From Gemmatimonadota bacterium (GTDB lineage: Bacteria; Gemmatimonadota; Gemmatimonadetes; Longimicrobiales; Gaopeijiaceae), in contig JABDLS010000051.1 of the NCBI GenBank assembly GCA_013002885.1, positions 1-64,000 of the forward strand: DNA of 64,000 bases. The letters run 5' to 3'. Each line of letters starts with the position of its first letter. Positions within the stretch are counted from its first letter, which is position 1. Both the position numbers and the translations under genes were made by a program. The notes under the pieces were generated by a model that saw nothing but the letters and a program-made list of their open reading frames with translations, was not told where the DNA came from and made no database searches. This document shows, piece after piece, positions 9,561 to 18,021 of this stretch.

Positions 9561-10979
9561 TTAGAGTCGGTCGAGACGCATGTTGTTCGTCGACCCCGAC
9601 TCGTGGAAGGGGAAGCCCGCGGTGATGGCCACCGCGGCTCCAGATTCGCCCATGCCCGAATCGATGACGGCCTGCTTTCCGCATTCGGAGAGGCTCTCAT
9701 AGTTCACGTCTTCGACCTGCGCGAGCACCGGACAGACACCCCACACGGCGGCGAGCTGTCGGTAGGTCTCCGGCTCGGTGGTCACGGCGAACACGGGCAC
9801 CGGCGGCCGGTACGACGACACGAGGCGGGCCGAGAATCCGGACCGGGTGATGACGACGATGGCAGGGGCCCCGACCTGCCGGCCCGAGTCGACCGTGGCC
9901 GCGGCGATGGCATGCTCCCGGGGGGATGCGCCACCACGGGTCCTGAGGCCCGGACGCGTGAGGTACCGCGGGCCCCGCTCCAGAAAGCCGCTCCGCTCGA
10001 TCTCAGTCGCGATGCGCGTGATCGCCTCGAGCGCCCTGAGAGGGTACTTCCCCACGGCCGTCTCTCCCGAGAGCATGACGGCGTCGGACCCGTCGAGGAT
10101 CGCGTTGGCAACGTCCGACGCCTCGGCACGAGTGGGGCGTGCGTTGTCGATCATCGACTCCAGCATCTGCGTCGCGGTGATGACGGGTCGTCCATAGTAG
10201 TTGGCCAACTGGATGATCCGTTTCTGAGCGAGAGGGACGCGCTCGAAGGGGAGTTCGACCCCGAGGTCGCCACGCGCCACCATCACGGCATCGGTTTCGG
10301 TGAGGATCTCCTCGATGGCCCTGAGAGCCTGGACCTTCTCGATCTTGGCCACCACCAATGCTCGTTTTCCGACACGACGCTGGAGATCCACGACGTCGCT
10401 GGCGCGCCGGACGAACGACAAGCCGACGTACTCCACACCCTCCTCGAGGGCGAACTCCAGATCGTCCAGATCCTTTTCGGTGAGGGAGGGGGCCTTGACG
10501 TCCACGGTTGGAAGGTTGATGCCCTTACGGCTCTTCAATGTGCCCCCGCGCACGACCTCCAAGTGGGTCCTGACATCTTCCGTACCCAAGCACCGGAGCT
10601 CGAGTAGTCCATCGTCGAGGAGAACGGCGTCGTTCGTGCGGATCTCCTCGGCCAGGGCAGCATACGTCGTCGGGATCTCTCCCTCGCTGGCCTCTCCCTC
10701 CGGCGCCATGACGACGGTGCTTCCGGCCTCCAACTCCACGGGCTCCTTCAGATCGCCGACCCGGATCTTGGGACCGGCGAGGTCCACCAGCACAGCCACA
10801 GGGTGATTTACCGCCTCGGCTGCGGCGCGAACCGCCCCGATGGCACTTCGATGATCCTCCCGGGATCCGTGCGACATGTTCACCCGGGCCAGATTCATCC
10901 CTCCACGGACCATGGTGGCCACCGTCTCCGGGTCGGAGCTGGCAGGGCCCAGCGTGCAGACGACCTTGGTTCGAAGCAT
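9561..10979 (-). CDS. pyk: Pyruvate kinase
   Basis: MLRTKVVCTLGPASSDPETVATMVRGGMNLARVNMSHGSREDH..., VMVARGDLGVELPFERVPLAQKRII, ITATQMLESMIDNARPTRAEASDVANAILDGSDAVMLSGETAVGKYPL. Start trimmed from 11168 to 10979. Confidence 0.95.
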   Translation of the reverse strand: MLRTKVVCTLGPASSDPETVATMVRGGMNLARVNMSHGSREDHRSAIGAVRAAAEAVNHPVAVLVDLAGPKIRVGDLKEPVELEAGSTVVMAPEGEASEGEIPTTYAALAEEIRTNDAVLLDDGLLELRCLGTEDVRTHLEVVRGGTLKSRKGINLPTVDVKAPSLTEKDLDDLEFALEEGVEYVGLSFVRRASDVVDLQRRVGKRALVVAKIEKVQALRAIEEILTETDAVMVARGDLGVELPFERVPLAQKRIIQLANYYGRPVITATQMLESMIDNARPTRAEASDVANAILDGSDAVMLSGETAVGKYPLRALEAITRIATEIERSGFLERGPRYLTRPGLRTRGGASPREHAIAAATVDSGRQVGAPAIVVITRSGFSARLVSSYRPPVPVFAVTTEPETYRQLAAVWGVCPVLAQVEDVNYESLSECGKQAVIDSGMGESGAAVAITAGFPFHESGSTNNMRLDRL

Positions 10980-11178
10980 GCGAGACCGGGCGGTAAGAGG
11001 TGGGAGTCCGAGTCGGAATTGTCGCGGCGTGCGCGGGGGTGGGCAACTCCCGACCGCAGCCGCGTTGGAGCACTCCACCCCGGCCCCGGTGGAGTCCTGC
11101 GGGGTGGCGGTGACGGCGGCTTGTAGATTGATTTGCGCGGCCACTCCGTGCCCACGACGCCCCAGCACCGCACACCGA

Positions 11179-12321
11179 ATGAGTCACATCTACATCGAAT
11201 CCCGCGACTTCGCCGACGCCCTCTTCGACGACCTGGACGGCGCGAAGCGTATCGCCCTGGATTGCGAGGCGGCGGGCTTCCACCGCTACAGTGACCGGCT
11301 CTGTCTCATTCAACTCACCGTGGCGGACCAGACCTACATCCTGGACCCCCTCAGCTTCGATCCCAGCGAGATTCTTCGCCGGCCCCTGGAAGATCCCGCC
11401 GTCGAGGTCCTCATGCATGGGGCCGACTTCGATCTTCGTCTGTTGAGCCGTGACCTGGGCATCAAGCTCAGAGGGCTTTCCGACACCCAGATCTACGCGG
11501 CCCTCATCGGCGAAGAGGGGCTGGGGTTGCAGTCACTCCTCGAATCACGACTGGGCGTCAAGCTCTCGAAGAAATACCAACGTGCCGACTGGGCTCAGCG
11601 CCCTCTCACCGAATCGATGCTCGAATACGCCGCAGAAGACACCCGACACCTGGGGCGACTTGCGGGCCTTCTGCTGGACGACCTGGAGCGGCTCGGCCGC
11701 ATGGAGTGGGCGGCCGAGGAATGTCGGGCTCTGGAATCGGTTGCCGAGGACTCGGGGGAAGAAGACGAAGGCGATCCGGTCACGCGGGTAAAGGGAGCGC
11801 GCGACCTTTCTCCCCGGCAGGTGACGGCCCTCCGCGAGGCACTGGCTTGGCGCGACGAAATCGCACGACAAAAGGACCGCGCGCCCTTCAGAGTGATCGG
11901 CGAACCCCCGCTTGTGGAAGCAGTTGCTCGGAAACCGCGACGTGCAGAGGAGCTGCTCGACATCCGCGGCTTTCCCAAGCGCCTGGCGCACAGCGACGGA
12001 AAGGAGCTCATTCGCCGACTCCACGCCGTCACGGAGCTACCGGACGAGGCCCTTGTGCCCTATCCGAAGCACGACAATCGCGGACCGGCACGACCGCCGC
12101 CGGAAGTGGAAGCTCGCTTCCGCCGGCTAAAGGACATCCGCAACCGCGTCGCAGACGAACTCGAGCTTCCCAGAGGTACGCTCCTGGCCAATGCGGTGTT
12201 GACCGAGATCGCCCGTGAAGAGCCCCGGACCCGCGACGAACTCCTCGCCGTGGACGGGATGCGGCAGTGGAAAGCCGACGCGCTCGGTGACCGTCTCCTC
12301 GAAGAGGTCGCTCGAGGCTGA
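11179..12321 (+). CDS. rnd: Ribonuclease D (3'-5' exonuclease plus HRDC)
   Basis: MSHIYIESRDFADALFDDLDGAKRIALDCEAAGFHRYSDRLCLIQLTV...LMHGADFDLRLLSRDLG...YAAEDTRHL; HRDC-like LREALAWRDEIARQKDRAPFRVI. Start trimmed to 11179. Confidence 0.92.
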   Translation: MSHIYIESRDFADALFDDLDGAKRIALDCEAAGFHRYSDRLCLIQLTVADQTYILDPLSFDPSEILRRPLEDPAVEVLMHGADFDLRLLSRDLGIKLRGLSDTQIYAALIGEEGLGLQSLLESRLGVKLSKKYQRADWAQRPLTESMLEYAAEDTRHLGRLAGLLLDDLERLGRMEWAAEECRALESVAEDSGEEDEGDPVTRVKGARDLSPRQVTALREALAWRDEIARQKDRAPFRVIGEPPLVEAVARKPRRAEELLDIRGFPKRLAHSDGKELIRRLHAVTELPDEALVPYPKHDNRGPARPPPEVEARFRRLKDIRNRVADELELPRGTLLANAVLTEIAREEPRTRDELLAVDGMRQWKADALGDRLLEEVARG

Positions 12322-12345
12322 AAAGCCGGAGGGCCCAGCGGCAGA

Positions 12346-12729
12346 TCAGGCCGCGGACTCCTCTTTCCGCTTGCAGTCGATGCAGTAGCGGGCGTGCGGC
12401 AGCGCGTCGAGGCGCTCAAAACCGACCTCGGCCCCGCACGTGTGGCACGTCCCGAAATTCTTGGGGTCGGCGTACATGCGTCGCAGCGCTTCCTCCAGGC
12501 GGTACAGATACCGCCCTTCCTTCGTCGCGAACGCGGCGGCCTTCTCACGCTCCTGCGCCTCCGTGCCCTGATCCGCCATATGGTCCGTGTACGCCGACAG
12601 GTCCGAGTCGCTCGAGTCCCGATCGGCTTGCGTCAGCTTGTCGAATAGACCCAACGCCTTCAGGGCTCGCGCCCGCTCATCGAGGAGCCGTTTCTCCAGG
12701 TGGGCCAGTTGCTTCTTGGTCAGCGCCAT
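12346..12729 (-). CDS. TraR/DksA family zinc-finger transcriptional regulator
   Basis: Coiled-coil N-terminus, YRLEEALRRMYADPKNFGTCHTCGAEVGFERLDALPHARYCIDCKRKEESAA (CxxC...CxxC zinc finger). Confidence 0.92.
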   Translation of the reverse strand: MALTKKQLAHLEKRLLDERARALKALGLFDKLTQADRDSSDSDLSAYTDHMADQGTEAQEREKAAAFATKEGRYLYRLEEALRRMYADPKNFGTCHTCGAEVGFERLDALPHARYCIDCKRKEESAA

Positions 12730-12903
12730 CGTTCCTGCCTTGGAAAGCCTGTTTGCCTACAGCCACGAAAATTAATCACAGCTCCCGAGTGGGACCAAAT
12801 ATGACGTGAAAGCAGGAGGCGTGCCCGTGCGCGCTCCCCGGGATCCCCCGGGTGTAATGTGGGTAGTGCGAGACCCCGATTCTGAGGATCAGACGAGAGC
12901 CAA

Positions 12904-13188
12904 ATGAGCAACGAGACCATCCAGTGCCGACGGTGCGGCGACGACGCCCCTCGTCTCACCAAGCCCCCGTTCCGATCGGAGTTGGGGGGCAGGATCGAGG
13001 CGGAGATCTGCGCTGACTGCTGGAAGGACTGGCTTCAGCACCAGACGCTGCTCATCAACCACTACGGCCTCGATCCTCGGGAGCCCAAGTCGCGGGAGTT
13101 CCTCTACGAGCAGATCGAGCAGGTTCTCCTCCAGGGCGGCGACGGCAAGGGCATCGATACGTCGAAGAAGGGGGAGATCGAGTGGTGA
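12904..13188 (+). CDS. YggX-like Fe(2+)-trafficking/oxidative damage protection protein with two CxxC pairs
   Basis: MSNETIQCRRCGDDAPRLTKPPFRSELGGRIEAEICADCWKDWLQHQTLLINHYGLDPREPKSREFLYEQIEQVLL: matches the YggX pattern (GELGxRI..IS..AW..W...QT.LINE) with added CxxC motifs. Confidence 0.82.
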   Translation: MSNETIQCRRCGDDAPRLTKPPFRSELGGRIEAEICADCWKDWLQHQTLLINHYGLDPREPKSREFLYEQIEQVLLQGGDGKGIDTSKKGEIEW

Positions 13189-13295
13189 CCGCGGTGGTCG
13201 CTGTGCAAGTGGGGTTGTTGTGTGATGGGCCTTCTGTGGGAGACCGCTCGCCAGTCTGCACGCCTAGGTAAGACGGCTTGGTAGCGGCTCGCTAC

Positions 13296-13323
13296 GACGG
13301 GGGGCCGACCGGGTCCCCCCGTC
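13296..13323. terminator. Putative bidirectional intrinsic-terminator-like hairpin between convergent genes
   Basis: Perfect 9-bp stem GACGGGGGG (13296-13304) / CCCCCCGTC (13315-13323), loop CCGACCGGGT, between yggX-like (+) and nitrilase-like (-) genes. No clear T-tract on either side. Confidence 0.5.
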
Positions 13324-13453
13324 GAGTCTCCCTCCAAAGGCCCCACGCACGACTCTTGAACCTGCACGCTTTCGCGGGGCGTTGGCTGATCGTAGAGGGC
13401 TGATCACACTGTCCAGCAAGACGGCTCGGGATCTCCTCGGCGGCTCGCCGGCG

Positions 13454-14410
13454 TCAGCCCACGCTCGGGTGCTCGGTCTCGTCGACGATGAGGCGGAAGA
13501 CGTCGGGTCGGGCATAGTGGCCGGTGACGTCGAAGTCGAATCGACTCCTGGGGATGGCGGTGAGGTCGATGTCGACCACGAGGGTTCCGGCCTCGCCTTC
13601 GAGGGGACCGGCCAGGAGTTCGCCGAGAGGGCCGTAAACGGCCGAGCCGCCGACGCAGAGGGTCTCGGGCCAGGCCTCGAGTTCGTCGCGGGTCTCGATC
13701 CCCTCGGGGACCATGTCCCGGTGCACGTACTGGTTGCACCCAAGCACGAAGCATCGACCCTCGAGAGCGATGTGTTGGAGGGTGGACTGCCATCGGCCCC
13801 GGGCGTCAGCGGTTGGAGCCAGGTAGAGATCCACCCCCTTCCCGTACATGGCCATGCGCGCCAGGGGCATGTAGTTCTCCCAGCAGATGAGGCCGCCAAC
13901 CGTGCCGAAGGGCGTCTCCACGGCGGTGAGCGTACTTCCGTCGCCTTCGCCCCAGATGAGACGCTCGGCCGCCGTCGGTTTGAGCTTCCGGTGCTTGCCG
14001 AGGAGCGTCCCGTCGGGTCCGATGTACAGGATGGTGCAGAACAGTGTACCACCACCGTACGTCGTGTCCCGCTCGACGATGCCGACACAGAGATACACGC
14101 CGGCTGCCTTCGCGGCCTCGGCCATGCGGTCGACCTCCGGTCCAGGCACCTCAACGGCCGAGGCCCAATACCGCTCCCATGTCCGGCGCCCGGCCTCGGA
14201 CCGGCCACCCACAGCCGTCCCGAACGCGAGACCCCACGGATACCCGCCAACGTACGCCTCGGGGAAGAGCACGAGCTTGGCCCCTTCGGCCGCTGCCGAC
14301 GCGGTCTCCTCGACCACGATGTCCACGGCGGCGTCTCGCTGAAAGGGCCGCCCCGGCGCCTGAACGACGGCAATACGGACGGAGGTGGGTGGAGTTCGCT
14401 GGTTCGTCAC
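13454..14410 (-). CDS. Carbon-nitrogen hydrolase, nitrilase-like
   Basis: VRIAVVQAPGRPFQRDAA..., LVLFPEAYVGGYPWG (Glu), GKHRKLKPTAAERLIWGEGDG (Lys), GGLICWENYMPLARMAMYGKG (Cys); nitrilase-type catalytic triad context. Confidence 0.92.
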   Translation of the reverse strand: MTNQRTPPTSVRIAVVQAPGRPFQRDAAVDIVVEETASAAAEGAKLVLFPEAYVGGYPWGLAFGTAVGGRSEAGRRTWERYWASAVEVPGPEVDRMAEAAKAAGVYLCVGIVERDTTYGGGTLFCTILYIGPDGTLLGKHRKLKPTAAERLIWGEGDGSTLTAVETPFGTVGGLICWENYMPLARMAMYGKGVDLYLAPTADARGRWQSTLQHIALEGRCFVLGCNQYVHRDMVPEGIETRDELEAWPETLCVGGSAVYGPLGELLAGPLEGEAGTLVVDIDLTAIPRSRFDFDVTGHYARPDVFRLIVDETEHPSVG

Positions 14411-14560
14411 GGCAACTCGCCTGATTGGAAGGGGGCGGTAACGGGCCGACGTTGACGCTCGTCGCGCCGGCGGTCAACCTCCGCCGCTTCCTCCGCGCAA
14501 GCGGAACAGCCTCCGTAATCGGGCAAGAGCCCTCGCCCGCCCACCTCTGCTCTCCCGACG

Positions 14561-15565
14561 TCAGCCACCGGAATACACGAGCTCGGTGACGACCTCACCC
14601 ACCATGCGAAGCGTCTCGGCGCTCACGTTCTCAGGCACGTCCCTCGGGGTGTGCCAGTACGCGTTGCCCGGACCATAGGTGAAGTCGATGACGTTGGCCG
14701 TGGGAAGCCCCGCTTCGATGAGGGGAACGTGGTCGTCCGTGAGGTTCTGGCCTACGCCGGTGGGAAAGGTGTCGTCGTATCCGAGACGCTCAGCGGCCCG
14801 CCACACCTTACGGACCACCGCATTGGCGAACTGTGCGGAGATGCCCTCGACCGGGAATCGGGGGTCCACGTCGCCGACCATGTCCAACAGGACCCCGTAG
14901 ACGGGGCGTGGACCGCCATACACATCCTCCGCGTCGGACTCGAAGATCTCGCCATATCGTCGGGCTCCGAGAAGCATGTCTTCGACGCCCGGGCCGTAGT
15001 CCTCACCATCGACGAAGAGGAGGTCGACGCCCACGGGAGGCGCATCCCGGGCCAACAGCTCGGCGAGGGCGAGCAACACTGCAGTGCCGGACGCACCGTC
15101 GTTGGCGCCAGGCACAGGAACGGCTCGCTCAGCCGAGTCGGCTGCCTGATCGGAGGTCGGACGGGTATCCCAGTGCGCCAACAGCAGGATGCGTCGTCCC
15201 TCGTCCGGTGCGAACCGCCCGAGGACGTTGGTGAGGGTCAACGAATCGCCGGACTGAGTCACATGGAAGAAGGTGTCGACGACAACCCTCGAGTCGAGGG
15301 AGTCCAGGCGAGACACCATCCATTCGAGTTGTCGCTGGTGACCGTCGGTGCCGGGGACCCGTGGCCCGAAGCCGACCTGCTTGCGAACCAGATCCATGGC
15401 GATCTCACCATCGAAGGCGGGGCGACCAGGGGTGGGCCCGGCAGGCGGCTCGTCACATCCCACGGCTCCCGTCGCCAGGAAGGCAAGGAGGACCGCCCTG
15501 CCTGAACGATTACGGATGTCGAGACAACGCCGTCTCGAAACCGCTACCGGCCTGAGGGCACCCAT
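14561..15565 (-). CDS. M28 family peptidase, putative lipoprotein (glutaminyl-cyclase-like fold)
   Basis: ATG at 15565: MGALRPVAVSRRRCLDIRNRSGRAVLLAFLATGAVGCDEPPAG (lipobox-like), ILLLAHWDTRPTSDQAAD, GANDGASGTAVLLALAELL, DLLFVDGEDYGP, DDHVPLIEAGLPTANVIDF. Confidence 0.85.
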   Translation of the reverse strand: MGALRPVAVSRRRCLDIRNRSGRAVLLAFLATGAVGCDEPPAGPTPGRPAFDGEIAMDLVRKQVGFGPRVPGTDGHQRQLEWMVSRLDSLDSRVVVDTFFHVTQSGDSLTLTNVLGRFAPDEGRRILLLAHWDTRPTSDQAADSAERAVPVPGANDGASGTAVLLALAELLARDAPPVGVDLLFVDGEDYGPGVEDMLLGARRYGEIFESDAEDVYGGPRPVYGVLLDMVGDVDPRFPVEGISAQFANAVVRKVWRAAERLGYDDTFPTGVGQNLTDDHVPLIEAGLPTANVIDFTYGPGNAYWHTPRDVPENVSAETLRMVGEVVTELVYSGG

Positions 15566-15659
15566 CGTGGCCAGTATGGTACCTTTGCTCATCTTCACCC
15601 TCACAATCGGCCGAGGCAGGACGCCCCGCGTAGGGCTTTGGCCCCGTAAACTTGTCGCC

Positions 15660-17057
15660 ATGACCATTTCTCGCCGTCGCTTTCTCGGCTCCGCCGCGGC
15701 CATCTCCTTCGGCTTCACGGGACTGGGCTGTGCACGCACCGGTATCAGCGCGCCCCAGGTAGCCGACCGCAGTTTCGGACCACTCGTCGACGATCCGGAA
15801 GGTATCATCGCTCTGCCGGAGGGATTCAGCTACCGGGTCATCTCCCGAAAGGGAGAAGAGATGTCGGACGGCTTCTTCGTGCCTCACCGCCACGATGGTA
15901 TGGCGACCTTCCCGGGGCCCGATGGCCTTACGATCCTGGTTCGCAACCACGAGGCAAATCCGGGGGACGACCCGACAGACGGCGCATTCGGCCCCGACCT
16001 GGCCCTGCTGGACCGCCTCGACCCCTCGCGGCTCTACGACTCCGGAGCCGGGGGAGCGCCGCCCCCTTTCGGTGGCACCACCACCCTCGTCTACGACACG
16101 GTGAACCAGCGGCTGGTCTCGCACCATCTGAGCCTCGCGGGGACGTTGGTCAACTGCGCAGGGGGGGCCACCCCCTGGGGATCATGGATCAGCTGTGAGG
16201 AGATCGTCGCTTCGGCAGGGGGACCGCTGGCCGAAGCTCACGGCTACAACTTCGAGGTACCGGCCCGGACGTCGGGCCCGCCAGTGAACCCGGTCCCCTT
16301 GAGAGCCATGGGTCGTTTCATGCACGAGGCGGTGGCGGTCCACCCCAGCACCGGCATCGTCTACCAGACCGAAGACCTGACCGATGGCCTCTTGTACCGG
16401 TTCCTCCCGGACGTGCCGGGCGAACTCCACCGCGGTGGACGCCTCCAGGCACTGGCGGTGCGCGGTGAGCCCGGCTTCGACACGCGGAACTTCGACGGCC
16501 GTGAGTTGGAACCAGGCGTTCAGGTTGAAGTCGAGTGGGTCGACATGGACGGAGTCGATTCCCCGGACGACGATCTACGGTATCGGGGTCGAGACACGGG
16601 CGCGGCAGTCTTCGCTCGCGGCGAGGGCATATTCTACGGCGAGCGGGACAGGGTCCCCGAGTTCTACATCGCATGCACGAACGGAGGTGAGGCGCGGAAG
16701 GGTCAGATCTGGCGTTACCGTCCGAGCCCCGACGAGGCCCAGCCCGAAGAGAGGGACCGGCCGGGCGAGCTCGAGCTCTTCATCGAGCCGAACGACGGCA
16801 CGATCATCGAGAATGCGGACAACCTGTGCGTCGCCCCGTGGGGCGACATCATCGTGTGCGAGGACGGTACCGGCGACGACTACCTCCTCGGCATCACGCC
16901 CGAAGGCGAGATCTACAAGCTCGCCCACAACCTCAACGGCAATGGAGAGTTCGCTGGGGCATGCTTCTCCCCGGACGGCTCCACGTTCTTCGTGAACATG
17001 CAGGCCGATGGTTGGACGTTGGCCATCACCGGTCCCTGGGGGCCGAGCGCCGGGTAG
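15660..17057 (+). CDS. PhoX/DUF839 family protein, Tat-exported
   Basis: ATG at 15660: MTISRRRFLGSAAAISFGFTGLGCARTG (twin-arginine), GIIALPEGFSYRVISRKGEEMSDGFFVPHRHDGMATFPGPDG, LVRNHEAN, NCAGGATPWGSWISCEE. Confidence 0.88.
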   Translation: MTISRRRFLGSAAAISFGFTGLGCARTGISAPQVADRSFGPLVDDPEGIIALPEGFSYRVISRKGEEMSDGFFVPHRHDGMATFPGPDGLTILVRNHEANPGDDPTDGAFGPDLALLDRLDPSRLYDSGAGGAPPPFGGTTTLVYDTVNQRLVSHHLSLAGTLVNCAGGATPWGSWISCEEIVASAGGPLAEAHGYNFEVPARTSGPPVNPVPLRAMGRFMHEAVAVHPSTGIVYQTEDLTDGLLYRFLPDVPGELHRGGRLQALAVRGEPGFDTRNFDGRELEPGVQVEVEWVDMDGVDSPDDDLRYRGRDTGAAVFARGEGIFYGERDRVPEFYIACTNGGEARKGQIWRYRPSPDEAQPEERDRPGELELFIEPNDGTIIENADNLCVAPWGDIIVCEDGTGDDYLLGITPEGEIYKLAHNLNGNGEFAGACFSPDGSTFFVNMQADGWTLAITGPWGPSAG

Positions 17058-17067
17058 CCGAGAAGGG

Positions 17068-17916
17068 TCACCCCTCCGGTGGCGGCGGTGCAGGGTCGTG
17101 GTCCGACAAATCGGTACCTGGGGTCGATGGTTCCACGTCCCAATCTCTCAGCAACTCCCGCGCCTGCTCCTGCAGTCCGACATCGGTCGGATGCACCGCC
17201 GGAAGAGACAGCGCGTGTAGCATCTCCCGGATCGCGAGTTCACGCCGATCCCGCTTCTCGTACAGCTGTCCCAGATCGAAATGGAAGAGCACGAAGTCGG
17301 GCCAGACCTCCGCGGCCCGATGCAGATAGTATTCGGCGTTCTCCCATGAGGTGTCGTTCAGCGCGTCGTTGCCCATGAACGTGCGCGCAAGGAGGCGCTT
17401 CACCCGGGACAAGCTCATGATCTCGTAGTTGAGCTTGCCGAGCATGTTGTGGGCGCCCCCATGAAGCGAGTCGACCGTGAGGATGGCGTGGGCGTCCTCG
17501 TACACGACCTCCGCTAGCTCGACGGCGTACCCTGGTCCTGCGTTCATCGCCCGCCTCCCTGCCGCCACGCCCCGCCAATAGGTGCCGTCGACGCCTCCCG
17601 GCCGAAGAGAGACCGCCCGTTCGGCATAGAGAATTGCGGGGTCGAGCCAAGCGTTCTGGTCGCGGTGGTCCTCCTCTTCGATCCCCAACACGACGGCCGA
17701 CCGGGCTGCCCTCCACAGCGCGCCGTAGTCCGCCGAATCTGTCGAGAGGTGAGTCTCGAGCCGCTCGAAAGCCAGCCTCGGCTCCCCAGCCGTGTACAGC
17801 ATGTCTGCCTCGGCCAGGGGGCCGCCAAAACCGGCGAACTGTCCCTCGACGGGAGCCCACCCGAGGGCGAGGGCCAAAAGAGCGGTGGACAGGACAGCGA
17901 GTGACAGTCGGGGCAT
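17068..17916 (-). CDS. Secreted TPR-like protein of unknown function
   Basis: Signal peptide MPRLSLAVLSTALLALALGWAPVEGQ followed by helical repeats (ILYAERAVSLRPGGVDGTYWRGVAAGRRA; AEYYLHRAAEVWPDFVLFHFDLGQLYEKRDRRELAI). Confidence 0.72.
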   Translation of the reverse strand: MPRLSLAVLSTALLALALGWAPVEGQFAGFGGPLAEADMLYTAGEPRLAFERLETHLSTDSADYGALWRAARSAVVLGIEEEDHRDQNAWLDPAILYAERAVSLRPGGVDGTYWRGVAAGRRAMNAGPGYAVELAEVVYEDAHAILTVDSLHGGAHNMLGKLNYEIMSLSRVKRLLARTFMGNDALNDTSWENAEYYLHRAAEVWPDFVLFHFDLGQLYEKRDRRELAIREMLHALSLPAVHPTDVGLQEQARELLRDWDVEPSTPGTDLSDHDPAPPPPEG

Positions 17917-18021
17917 GTAGGGTAAGATGGGTAGACGACAATGCGGGGCGGCTCGAAAGCCACCCCGCTAGTACCGTCGGCGAATCCAAAAGTTTGGCGT
18001 CAGACCTTCGCCGTCAGAGGA

